64,000 nucleotides of DNA from Hysterangium stoloniferum (taxonomy: Eukaryota; Basidiomycota; Agaricomycetes; Hysterangiales; Hysterangiaceae), in the NCBI GenBank assembly GCA_015178975.1, contig WHVD01000032.1, forward strand, positions 620,001-684,000. Direction: 5' to 3'. The notes below the pieces were generated by a model that saw only the letters and a program-made list of their open reading frames with translations, ran no database searches and had not been told where the DNA came from. Positions 1 to 11,179 of the stretch are shown here, in pieces. A program made the position numbers and the translations under genes. How positions within the stretch are numbered: position 1 is the stretch's first letter; the number at the start of each line of letters is the position of its first letter.

Positions 1-594
1 GTCGGATGAGCTCTTACTATATTTCCTTTATTATTTCTGTTTTCTCTCTTTTATTATATCTATAATTAGTTCGACGACCTATGTATGCGGTACATCGACT
101 CTTGTGGGCACACACACGCCAGACTTATGTATTCTAGCACCCATAGTTTAGAACTCAGACACTTTTTACACTGCAACCACGACTTACCCAGACACCTGTT
201 AGTGCCCTGTAAGTTGTGATTGGTGTATCGTCTCAACCGTCACAGACGGGCTTTAGCTACTCACTCAATCTGAGTTTCGAACTGTACCAGTCGAAACTCA
301 ATCCTTATCTCAACCCGCATGGACTACATCCACACTACTCTATTATTCAACTCTCTAACTACTCTACTTGCACTCAAGCAGTCGTCCAGAATCGCACTTA
401 ACAGTCGATTCTACTTATTCATTCTGGCTATCTACCTTACTTTAGATAGCTACTTCTCTCTACCGTATTGAACTAAGTAGTCAATACGCGTTCAGTCTGT
501 ATTAGACTTAGACAGTCAATACATCGTGGTATCGTACCTAAACGGTCGATATTCTTCGTATATAGAACGGTTAGAACTTCTACCACTCTTCACA
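1..594 (+). repeat. LTR-like repeat, family B (left end outside window)
   Basis: This stretch is the reverse complement of the repeats at 7872-8345 and 8351-9090, for example at the shared end around 560-594 (ACTCTTCACA at the terminus). It also aligns in the same orientation with 57713-58190, including shared words such as GAACTCAGACACTTTT. The terminal TG...CA pattern suggests an LTR. No coding sequence was recognised. Confidence 0.6.
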
Positions 595-1497
595 CCTGTA
601 GGCAGACAGGCTGTCATGTAACTCATTGGGCAGTGCATCTTGGGGTTAGGAAGGTAAGCTATTGTTAGAGTCCATCAGAATAACCTCCACCTTAAATGAG
701 TGCCAGAGGAGGTTCATGATGCTTCACTGTGGCCAGGTAGTGTAAGACTCAGGATTAGGATCTTCCCATGCTGCTTGTCTATGGGAGATAGCAGCATACA
801 TGATGCTGTGAGCCTTACTGGCCAGGATGTATACCCTATACCCCCTATACCACCCCCCATTTATGATATTGTGGTTCCACAACAATCTCGCAAATTAACC
901 ATTATCCTGCACAGTTAGGTTGCAGTCTATGTTCCCAAAAGGTCTAGTCTGTGGTGGGTCTAGAATGTGTCCAGAAAGTAGGTGGGCAGGTCCAGAGGAA
1001 AAAGAAAAAATCACAAAATCGACTGAGTTCAGTGTGATTGTGATAGTGAACCCAAATATGGCACCGGGGTTGGGTGTGTACACTTTTCTCAGTTCCCTCC
1101 AGATGTATCCAGTCTAGGTGTTGCCCTGTGAGTTATTGGACCTTTTTCAGTTAGTCAACCACCAACAAAAGTAAAGTGGAGGGGGTGGAGGGGAAAGAGT
1201 CTGTGTTTGTTGGTGGGATGTTGTTAGGGCACAGTGTTGTGAAGGTCAGAAAGGCAAAGCTTCGACTATTTCAGTGTGAAGCTTTAGTGGAGGGGAAGGC
1301 TAAGAGTAGGTGACCTTGAAAGTCGAAACAGTGTGAAGGCTTCATTGTGAGGTGACATGGCCCTGTGTCCACATGTGTCCACAAGTTTTGGAGTCCTTTA
1401 CTTTGTTTCGTACTTGACTGTTGAACTGACACCATCTCCTCATTGTTGGAAGGACTGGGTAAGGTACCTTAGCACTGACATGTAGCAGTCACCCATC
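595..1497. other. Intergenic repeat debris, no gene seen
   Basis: No gene is recognisable. The part at about 780-1000 resembles 4690-5010: both have a run of CCTATACC-type words followed by a segment with CAACAATCTC, so it is an older dispersed repeat. Short open frames here have no recognisable domain. Confidence 0.5.
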
Positions 1498-1927
1498 TGT
1501 CACAACCATCACAAGTCACAATATTGTCACAAACAATCAAAGGTAATATTTGACGACTCTTCAACTCATCAAATTCGACTCAACAAACCTGAACATTATT
1601 CGACAACATCGAATCTCTTTCGACATGTCTCATTTCGACATCATGTATGATTTCATTATTAGTTCATAACATAGTCATAACAATACGAAGAAAAGCATAA
1701 AAGGGATACAAAAGGAGTGAGGGAAGTCAGTTGAAATATCTGTAAATTAGTGAAACTAGTAATCTATCTTGTCGTAACTTCTTTGACAAATACTTCCGTG
1801 AGTTCTCGTGACTGGTAATAGCCTCTTACTTCATTGACAGGGTGAATATATACTTTGTTGAACGAGGCTTTCGATTCAATCAGTAGAATATTATTTGACT
1901 TTATTGAAGAATAATCGATTCATGACA
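1498..1927 (+). mobile_element. Solo LTR, Ty3/gypsy family A, copy A1
   Basis: The 430-bp copy begins TGTCACAACC and ends TTCATGACA. It is closely similar to the LTR at 62892-63316, which is followed by a gag gene, so the family is Ty3/gypsy. It is flanked by the perfect 5-bp direct repeat CCATC (1493-1497 and 1928-1932), the expected target-site duplication. No internal domain is next to it, so it is a solo LTR left by LTR-LTR recombination. A TATA-like segment (CATAAAAGGG) lies near 1695. Confidence 0.9.
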
Positions 1928-3022
1928 CCATCTCTATGCAGCACCATGGGATGGCTCTTTGAAAGTAGGCCCACATCCGCTTCTCTGGCCCGATATTACG
2001 ACGGTGTTGCAACCTGAGAGTCCCCGAGGTTATCACTGCCTATCGACATTTCAAGTTATCGTTCAAGTCATTGCATTGGAAACCATCAGCCTCCCGACGC
2101 TGACATATGCTTTCATGGTGATCAAACTCCGTTTATGCCCCCATCAAAATATACTCATACTATCTGGTTATACTCTGATACATCCCCTTTTTATTATGAT
2201 GATCCATTCTACTCTATGTTTCACATATGTCTATATATACTTGTAACCCTTGGACTATTTCCTTTTCTCATAATCCTGCTCTCGGTTATTTCACGGCCTC
2301 CGAACTAATTGTAACCTTCCTGTTACTAGTCAAGCTTATTTGTCAATAATGTTTTCCACTCTTCTCCTAGTTAGTATTTTCTAGATGCCAAATACTTGTA
2401 TATGAACCTGCTGTAGTTGTAGTTACTAGGCAATCAGAATATCGACTCAGAATACCCTCATACATCTCTAGAAGTCTCATACTAAGTATTCCACCCTCCA
2501 CCTTCGTGTGCACTTGCCCACTCTCGGTCCCCAACCCCTTGGCCTGACACTCGACTTATCCTTCAGTCCCAATTGGTAACTCCCCAAGAGATACTTGTCA
2601 GGACTAGTCTTCACCCGTCCGAAATTTAAGGACACCCAATGAATATTTGCGAGGGTGCAGCATATAAGCTGAAGCCAAGTCCTTCCAATCGGTCCCTGTC
2701 AGCCTACTGACATTAGTCAGTTTTCAGTTCTTAACACCTGAATCACTCATCAATTTGAGGGTATCTCCCCAGTGACCCAAACCTGCACCCTTATGTTGCC
2801 GTGCTCGGCAGTGCCATCTGTTTCTGTTGGCCCAGTCATCCTTCAAACCATAACATGTGCTATGCACCCACACAGTGCACCCTCGAACCATGCCCATGCA
2901 CTGCACTTGCATATCTGCATAGCACACTCATGCCCCCACGCAGTGCAGTTGTGCACTCGTGCATCCGTGCAGTGTACTTATGCACTTGCACAGCACACTT
3001 GCATACCCATGTGGTGCACTCA
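1928..3022. other. Intergenic, no gene; repeat tail near 2600-2740
   Basis: No gene is recognisable. The segment at about 2640-2745 (GCAGCATATAAGCTGAAGCC ... CAGTTCTTAACAC) resembles 9860-9970, so both appear to be ends of one repeat family (C). The last 150 bases grade into CA-rich low-complexity DNA leading to the 19-bp array. Confidence 0.45.
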
Positions 3023-4094
3023 CACACCCACATCCATGCACCACACCCACATCCATGCACCACACCCACATCCATGCACCACACCCACATCCATGCACCA
3101 CACCCACATCCATGCACCACACCCACATCCATGCACCACACCCACATCCATGCACCACACCCACATCCATGCACCACACCCACATCCATGCACCACACCC
3201 ACATCCATGCACCACACCCACATCCATGCACCACACCCACATCCATGCATCCATGCACCACACCCACATCCATGCACCACACCCACATCCATGCACCACA
3301 CCCACATCCATGCACCACACCCACATCCATGCACCACACCCACATCCATGCACCACACCCACATCCATGCACCACACCCACATCCATGCACCACACCCAC
3401 ATCCATGCACCACACCCACATCCATGCACCACACCCACATCCATGCACCACACCCACATCCATGCACCACACCCACATCCATGCACCACACCCACATCCA
3501 TGCACCACACCCACATCCATGCACCACACCCACATCCATGCACCACACCCACATCCATGCACCACACCCACATCCATGCACCACACCCACATCCATGCAC
3601 CACACCCACATCCATGCACCACACCCACATCCATGCACCACACCCACATCCATGCACCACACCCACATCCATGCACCACACCCACATCCATGCACCACAC
3701 CCACATCCATGCACCACACCCACATCCATGCACCACACCCACATCCATGCACCACACCCACATCCATGCACCACACCCACATCCATGCACCACACCCACA
3801 TCCATGCACCACACCCACATCCATGCACCACACCCACATCCATGCACCACACCCACATCCATGCACCACACCCACATCCATGCACCACACCCACATCCAT
3901 GCACCACACCCACATCCATGCACCACACCCACATCCATGCACCACACCCACATCCATGCACCACACCCACATCCATGCACCACACCCACATCCATGCACC
4001 ACACCCACATCCATGCACCACACCCACATCCATGCACCACACCCACACCACACCCACATCCATGCACCACACCCACATCCATGCACCACACCCA
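3023..4094. repeat. 19-bp minisatellite, about 56 copies
   Basis: The unit CACACCCACATCCATGCAC repeats almost perfectly over about 1.07 kb. Two irregularities are visible: an extra CATCCATG near 3245-3252 and a shortened unit near 4040-4055. Because 19 is not a multiple of 3 and no frame of the unit contains a stop, all six frames stay open through the array. The long open frames here (such as His/Pro/Thr-rich repeats) are by-products of the repeat and are not called as genes. Confidence 0.95.
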
Positions 4095-4950
4095 TACACC
4101 CACACCTACGCACCTATGCGCTCATGCACTGTACCCAGCTCTTGACTGTTCTATCAGTGAGACTGGTGATGTAGACGTTTGCATGCTCTTGCTGGCCATA
4201 GTATATGCCTTCTCCTATACCACCCACACCTACACACCCACACACCACACACCCACATCCACATGCTGCACACATCCACCACATCCACGCAGTGCACACC
4301 CACATCCACACGCTGCACCCATACATCTTCAAACTGCACTGCACTTGCACACCTGCACACCTGTGCAGTTCAATCACACACCCTCAAAGTGCAGTCGTCC
4401 ACCCGCATCTTCAAACCATGCCCACATGCCATACTTGCACACCTGTGCAGTGCACTTGCACATCTGTGCACCTGGTCAGTGTGCTTGTGCACTCACACAT
4501 CTGTGCAGCACACTTGCACTCTCTTGCAGTGTGCTTGTGCACTCACACATCCGTGCAGCACACTTGCGCTCTCTCACAGCGTGCTCATGTGCCCATGCAG
4601 CATGTTTGTATGCTTGCACACCTGCACAGCTATGTGCTCATGCACTGCACCCAGCTCTCAATTGTTTCATTGGTGAGACTGGTGACACAGACGTTTGCAT
4701 GCTCTTACTGGCCATAGGTGATGATCTGTATGCACCTTCTCCTATACCACCCACACCTACGCACCCACACACCACACACCCACATCCACGCACCACACCC
4801 ATACTCCTGCACACTCACACCTACACACTCACACTCTGTGCCCAGTTCTCGACTGTTCCATCAGTGAGACTGCTGATGCAGATATTAGCATGCTCTTGCA
4901 GGCCATAGGTGACGATCCCATATGCACCTTCTCCTATACCCCCTACTGCC
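4095..4950. repeat. Degenerate CA/GT-rich repeats with three copies of a ~110-bp unit
   Basis: Three related copies lie at about 4124-4229, 4638-4756 and 4835-4950. Each has a segment like GTGAGACTGGTGATG, then GCATGCTCTTGC, then CACCTTCTCCTATACC. Between them are CA-rich words related to the 19-bp array and two ~50-bp units around 4476-4576 (AGTGTGCTTGTGCACTCACA). No coding function is apparent. Confidence 0.7.
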
Positions 4951-5780
4951 CCCCTGTTGCAATATCATTGTTCCAGAACAATCTCACAACATAACAATTG
5001 TCCCCCACACGACATAATTTTCGAGGGAGCATCCTGGGTCAAATGGGAATGTATCTGTCCTTGGCTTGGTCCATCAAGAGGTGTCCAGCATGGTGTGTCC
5101 ATGATTGCCTTCCATTTGCAGAAACTTCGTCAGTTTCCCCCCATTCTGGGATTAGGGGTTTATGTCAATAAATTCCCAGTGGTGTCTCCATGGGAAGGCT
5201 TTTGTTGAGCTCTGTGAGATGGCATGGCTTTACCATTGGTGAGTCCTGTCCCAGGCCTTTTCTATCATCAAAACCATCATTTGATTTCTGCTCCCCAGTT
5301 CCCAAACCTTTATCACAGTCCCAATTGTTCGAGCTATTGGACGACTCGTTGGAGGGTCCACTCAGGGGAGTAAATGGGATAGAATGGATAGGTGATGGAT
5401 GGCGAGATTCATCAGGACACTGCAAATCTTGACCTGAGGATGATGGAGAACTGGAGTCAACTTTGACTGGGAGGAGACCGTGAGTGTCATTCAGATCTGG
5501 TAGCTCTTGACCATCATCTTGACCTGTGATCTTTTCTGTAGACACATTTGAAAAAGATAACTGTCCTTTTTTGGCAGTCGATCTGGCATGGGTCCCAGGA
5601 TGTTCCTCCTGAGAATTCAGGGCTTAAGAGGAAATTGTCACTAGTGAGATTATGTGCACTGAAAAATAAGCTTTAGCTGGCACCAGGTTTTGCATTGGCA
5701 ACAACATTTTCTTGACAGTAACATTGTTGGACAGTTCAAAATGTGTGGGCTCATCCGTAATTGTAACTCCAACTGGAGGA
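4951..5780. other. Repeat debris without a recognisable gene
   Basis: The first part resembles 840-1000 (a segment around CAACAATCTCAC). A Ser/Pro-rich minus-strand open frame at 5165-5545 has no recognisable domain and sits in repeat DNA, so it is not called. Confidence 0.45.
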
Positions 5781-6282
5781 TGTCACGAACGTACAAGCTC
5801 AAATTTCGATAACATTCAATTTAATATTTCTTTGACATTTCTTCGACATTCCTTCGACTTTCCGACTCAATTTCTGACTCAACTTCCAATTTGACTTTCA
5901 ACTTGACTATTCTTTGACAATATCTTTGACAATCTCGAATATCTTCAACTTGTCTCAGGTTGATGTCATTGATGATTTCACTTTGATATCATATTATCAT
6001 CATAGGTAAATGATATATAGTATATAAGGGCAATGATAGGAATGAAGGAAGTCAGTCAGAAAACCTGTATTATATTATATTATTACTGTATTACATAATC
6101 ATTGAACTTTTCCAAGTCCTTCTTTGACTTATTTATTCGTGAGCCTCTGTGTCCTATCTTTGCCTCACGCTTTATCAACAGGACGAATTAATACTTCGTC
6201 AAATGAGGCATCTTTATTCGATATTGTTGAATATTCTTCGATTGTTTATTCGACTTTATTGAGTAAAATTTGATTCGTGACA
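5781..6282 (+). mobile_element. Solo LTR, Ty3/gypsy family A, copy A2
   Basis: The 502-bp copy begins TGTCACGAAC and ends ATTCGTGACA, with the same internal landmarks as copy A1: a TATATAAGGG-like box, AGTCAGTCAGAAAACCTGTA and a Glu/Phe-like TTCGTCAAATGAGGC region. It is flanked by the perfect 5-bp duplication GAGGA (5776-5780 and 6283-6287). The upstream half is packed with TTYGAC words. No internal element is attached. Confidence 0.9.
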
Positions 6283-7871
6283 GAGGAACTAGACATGTAG
6301 ACCGGTGACATGGATGCTTGAATTGAGTTATTATAGGGGTGGAGCACCTCCAAAACCATTTTATTGAGTCTTCTCTGATTTCACTTCAACCGGCCCCTTA
6401 GAGTGAAGTATGCAAATGATACATTTGGCGTGACTCCGTTAAGAGACTCCTCCAACATTCAAATGTACATGTACTGGTAGTCAACCTTGGGCACAATGTG
6501 ATCCCCATCGAGTGTGATGTATCAGCATCATCTCATAATTTTCTCTTAATTTTCTGTGGATTATTTAATATTCTTTCGAATTTATTGTATTTTTATTATA
6601 TTTTTATTGTGAAATATAGGCTCTATTCCTTTTAACTTCACATAATAATAGCATAATATGAACTCATATTATGCTATTATATCTTAGTTAATTTATTATA
6701 ATTTTTAACTAATTATTTATATTTTATTTACTTAGTTATTATCTTGCTGCAGCCTAGTTTGCGCATTTTGGAGTCATGTGATGTATTAGATAAGCCTCCG
6801 GTGTCGGGATGTCACAAAAGTCACGAATGTGACTACCCGAGTCACACAAGTCACAAACGTGACTGCCCGAGTCACTATTAGATTCCGCCGACTTATCGTT
6901 TGCTTCCGTCCCGGGACCGCGGCCTTGAACCTTCATATTCAAGCAAGAGGTTAGAACCCTTGTCTCAGAGAAGGGAATCACATGATAAACAAAGGGTAAA
7001 TAATGAGTAGAATATGAGGTCATTATGATCTCACTAATGACCTCATAAACTAAATAGTTAGCTAATCATTGAGTTATCAAAATGTATATAAGGAGGGCCA
7101 AGTTTCCAATAAAACCAATCTATCTCTCTCACATTTTACTGCACAGCTCAGAAGCTTATCTAATCATCCTAAGGACAATAATAGCCTTAGTCTGATACAC
7201 TCACTGCAAGCACCTACACTTGCAGCATCTTGAATCTTTGTCAGCAACTCTTGGACTTAGCTAATCATCTAAGTTCCCCAGCCTCACAGCTACCCTTTAG
7301 GCTTATTAATTAGATAATAAACCTAATAAGTATCTAAGTATCCTTACTGAAATCCCTGCCAATACTAGATTACTCAAGGCCCAGCCCTAAGTTTATTGAA
7401 TTAATCAAGTACAAGCACTCAGATAATCCAATACATATTATTTTCTCTATTAATAAATTATTTAACACCTTGTTAAATAACTATTAATAGTTACAAATAA
7501 GCATACAAGAATCCGAAGCTCTTATATCAAGTCTCTGCCAAGTTACTGCGCATATATTCAGCTTCCAGCCCCTATTCTCAAGGAATAGTTCTTTTATTGC
7601 AAAAAGAGTCATACACAGTTCTATTGAACCTTTCAATAATCAAAATAAGCATTGATTTGAGTTGTTTAAGCTTCATAGTGCAGCTCATTAATCTATCAGT
7701 ATTTAAATTACTGGACCTTTGCTTGTTTTATTGTTGAAGCTCTGTGACACTATAGCATATATTGAGCTATCTAAGAGAATCCCCTAAATACATTACACCG
7801 AGCAATACATGCAGAATCTGTAGCAGATCATTGTGCACGCAAAGCAAATCGGTGAGCAGAATGAACAGCAC
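6283..7871. other. AT-rich intergenic repeat DNA
   Basis: No gene is seen. A tandem pair of 30-bp units lies at 6811-6840 and 6841-6870, each carrying the inverted motif AGTCAC..GTGACT or a close variant. A TATATAAGG box near 7085 followed by pyrimidine-rich sequence could be the promoter of another, unidentified LTR; I could not find paired ends. Confidence 0.4.
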
Positions 7872-8345
7872 TGTGAAGAGTGGCGGAAGTTCTGACCGTT
7901 CTATATACAAAGAAATGAGTAGAAAGGAAGGATATTGACCTATTCGGTGCAATATAAGAGAAAGTGAGAGAAAGAGCACAAGATGACGAAGGAGTCAACG
8001 AGTGCGATGGTTCGAGTGGAGGCCTCGACTATTACAGTTCGAGGCCAGAAGTGTTAGATAGTTCAGATACTGCTACTTATGTAGTAGCTGACACGTTACC
8101 CTGATCACCGCTCATAGTAGACCTAGTTTGTGTCTTACGAGTGGTGGTTCTTGGGTTAAAGTGTGTCTCAGTTCTAATTGGTGTTGAGTGCACCCACAAG
8201 TATACACAATGCTTCGAACTAATGAAATATGCGATATTCGAAGAATATGAAAGATAGTAAAATATGAATAGAATATGTAAAATATAAATGAAATAAAAGG
8301 AGTGTTTTACCACAATGAAACTGTGGTAAAAGCATACTCCTCACA
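7872..8345 (-). repeat. LTR-like repeat, family B, copy B1
   Basis: Read on the minus strand, the unit runs from TGTGAGGAGTATGC to CCACTCTTCACA (474 bp). It is a direct repeat of copy B2 and the reverse complement of 1-594. The bases flanking it (AGCAC at 7867-7871, ACCAC at 8346-8350) differ at one place and could be a worn target duplication. Small open frames in it mirror those in B2 and are not genes. Confidence 0.65.
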
Positions 8346-8350
8346 ACCAC

Positions 8351-9090
8351 TGTGAAGAGTGGTGGAAGTTCTGACCATTCTATATACAAAGAAATGAGTA
8401 GAAGGGGAGGAAGAATGATTCGAGTGGAGGCCCTGACTGATACAGTTCAAGGCCAGAAGTGTTAGATAGCTCAGATAATGCTACCTATATGGTAGCTGCC
8501 ACGTTACCCTGATCACCGCTCGCTGTAGACCTAGTTTATGTCTTACAAGTGGTGGTGCTTGGGTAAAAGTGTGTCTGTCTTTATTTGGCACTGAGAGTGC
8601 CCACAAGTATACACAGAGCTTTGAACTAATGAAATGGTGCAATAGTTGAAGAATGTAAAGGATAGGAAAATGTGAGTAAAATATGTAAAATATAAATGAA
8701 ATAAAAGGAGTGCTTGTAAGGGGACAAGTCATTCACACTTTATTTTCCCCAGATTAGTACCCCCCAGATTATGCCTTATTGTCTATTCCATTTTATTACC
8801 TCCCCATAACAGGACACCTTATTCTTTATAGGGTACATTGAACTGATGTAAGAGGGCACTTAAGGCATGGGAAAATACACTGCGTGCTGTATAGCTGACG
8901 TGTCACACCTGGTAGAGTTTCCTTAGACTGTTCTCTTTGGATTTCCTCTACTAGGTGAGTAGATAGTTATCTTGTATTTAGTCATTTATATATATCTTTG
9001 GATTTCCTCTACTAGTGTGATATCCACTCTTAGGGTTGCCCTTACAGTGTTTTACTACAATGAAACTGTGGTAAAAGCATACTCCTCACA
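8351..9090 (-). repeat. LTR-like repeat, family B, copy B2, interrupted
   Basis: This is the second copy, in direct orientation with B1, with about 70 bp missing relative to B1 (B1 positions about 7930-7990). It is split by a 332-bp insertion at 8715-9046. When the insertion is removed the sequence continues in register with B1 (GGAGTG-TTTTAC). Confidence 0.65.
8715..9046. mobile_element. Small solo LTR (family E) nested in copy B2
   Basis: The element begins TGTAAGGG and ends CCCTTACA, a perfect 8-bp inverted terminus of TG...CA type. It is flanked by GTGCT (8710-8714) and GTGTT (9047-9051). Copy B1 keeps the uninterrupted site GTGTTTTAC, so this is an insertion with a 5-bp target duplication carrying one T-to-C difference. 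Two direct copies of TTTGGATTTCCTCTACTA lie inside it. A short non-autonomous DNA element is the alternative; the TG/CA ends favour an LTR. Confidence 0.75.
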
Positions 9091-11179
9091 GCAAGGAGTG
9101 CAGTAGTTGATGAGTGAGTTTGAGTGATGAGCTCTATGCTTCAACTGTAAAAGTACAGAGCAGAGAGTAAAACATTCAAGTTTGAGTATGGCCATTTGAG
9201 ACAGCTGAGACAATATCCCAATCTGTTAGGACCAGAAAACCTGCTAGGACCTGGAACCCATCCCATATACACTCAACTCTCTATATCATACAAACCAGTC
9301 ACCAGACTCTGACTGGACATTCCAGACCCCCTTGTTCCCAATCTGTTTGACATCTGGTTTATTGCACCAGTGTACACAAGAGTATAGTATGTATGTGTGG
9401 ATCCACAAGAGTCTATGTACCCACAAGTGTACATAGATCTTCAAACTAATGCAGATAAGGATATATGAAGAAAATCCTGATTAGAAAAATAGTAGAAAAT
9501 TAAGAAAAATATATGAAATATAATGCAATAAAATAATTATATTTCCTAGAGGGTACCCCTCACAAGTTGTGGGGGCCCAAAGGATAAAGATCCTAACACT
9601 TGTATGTATCCTACAATCCTTTAGTTCAAATATTGACTTGGAATCACCCCCCATCTTTAGAGCTTGTATGATAATACCTTTGCATCTTCAGATTATTTTT
9701 TACTGCTAAACCTTTTGTCTTAGCCTTCAGCCATACTACAGCTTAGTTCTCTCTGCCCTTAGTCTCTGACCCCCTGGTGTACCAGCTAAGTGTCACATTA
9801 TATATTTCTATGTCCTTCTTATTAGTTTCAAAATGCTGGAGCACCCAACAGTTTGTGCAAGGATGCAACACATGAGTTGAAGCCAAGCTCCACTTGTCAG
9901 AGAGCAACTGGAGTTGTGGGTTGAGTATGTATTAACCCTTGGACATTCCCTGTTTAGTTCTTAACACTAGCATAGTATTTTTGACACAATATTAGCCAGT
10001 TTAATTTCTGTTTTTCTGTGGGTGAGCATGTCTGACAGATTGATCAAGCCTACTGTGTGATAACTTGTATATATACTTTAATGTATTTTAATATATTTTG
10101 AAGTCAATTACATAAAGCATTAATCACTTGTCAGAGCTATTTAAATTTTCATAGACTTAAACCAATTATTCTTTTTTCTTTTTCTTTTTTCTAAGGTAGG
10201 GAATGAATCATATCCGGCAATAAGCATTTCCATCTGATTTATTTAGTGATTCATACATTCACATGATTATCCTATATTTATTTTGGCTTTTTTTGAGAAA
10301 CCACCATTAAAATAGCCTGCCGTGGCACTCTGGTGCACGAGTGCCACGCACATTTCTATTCTTAGTTTGCTAAATACAAGACTAAATATTCACTCATATT
10401 TTGAAAATATAAACTAATACCACCATAAATTTGAAGACTAATAATTATCTACGAAGATAACTTGAACTGTATGCTCTTACAGGGTGCGCGGCATTTTGCT
10501 GTACCCTCCGCATATGTACCGCGCAACATCGGATGCAATTGCCTGGAATCAGCTTTGACATTCACTCGGACGTAGGCCAGCCAGGCACATGTGAATGAGT
10601 CTATTGCAACCCGAATCTCGTGATTCGCGATAGAGAGGTGGTGATGGTCAGTTCCTGTGCACCGCTGAAGCCACTCCCTGACACTTCGTCCCTTATAGAA
10701 GATAAAATAAAACAGGGTAGTGTATCTGGGCAGCGTAAGGACGACATATATATCATGATCGGCTATTAATTAAGTAAGTAGTAACCTGACTTCGAACTGG
10801 TTACAATATTAACCATGCCGGCAGCGATCCCTCACACGTTCAGAACTAGTTACTCTGTTGCAATCAGAGCTTGGCAACTTGTTAGCAAGTCCCCCTAGGC
10901 GGACACACAACGCAGAACCGTAGTTGATCACGAATCTGCCAGCGCCTCGCGCTGTCAGCGCTGCTTCAATACACTCGAGACCAATGACAATCCATTTCGT
11001 GAGAATCATGATGGCCGGGGGACGCCAAACGCAAGCTCGCTACTGCCGCTCTACTCGCTAGTGCCAGACATCAAGGGGTAGCTTCACTATATACAGTGTT
11101 ATAAAATGGGTTTATCTCTCCCCTTCTTGAACACTCACGCGATTGAACAAGCTGAAGCTGGTCTCTCTATTCACGATTC
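9091..11179. other. Repeat fragments and spacer, no gene
   Basis: A segment starting TGTTAGGACC at 9224 matches 53819 onward (TGTTAGGACT) and appears to be the left end of repeat family C. A family B fragment in minus orientation lies at about 9355-9560 (ending GGGTACCCCTCACA). The stretch 9860-9969 matches 2640-2745. From 10000 onward the sequence is spacer with no recognisable gene. Confidence 0.45.
10321..10348. other. Perfect 10-bp stem inverted repeat
   Basis: CGTGGCACTC and GAGTGCCACG are exact reverse complements separated by 8 bases. No run of T follows, and no CTRR end of a Helitron was found on either side. The function is unknown. Confidence 0.6.

Noticed and set aside
2772-4908. 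Open frames of 360 to 650 codons on both strands across the 19-bp array
   Set aside because: They exist only because the unit has no stop in any frame. The peptide pattern cycles through the frames and there is no domain or credible gene structure.
5165-5545. 126-codon Ser/Pro-rich minus-strand frame
   Set aside because: Low complexity, in repeat DNA, and without a homologous motif that I can name.
9224-9969. Complete solo LTR of family C with target duplication
   Set aside because: The ends look like TGTTAGGA...TTCTTAACA, but the flanking 5-bp words do not match and a family B fragment lies within, so I list only repeat fragments.
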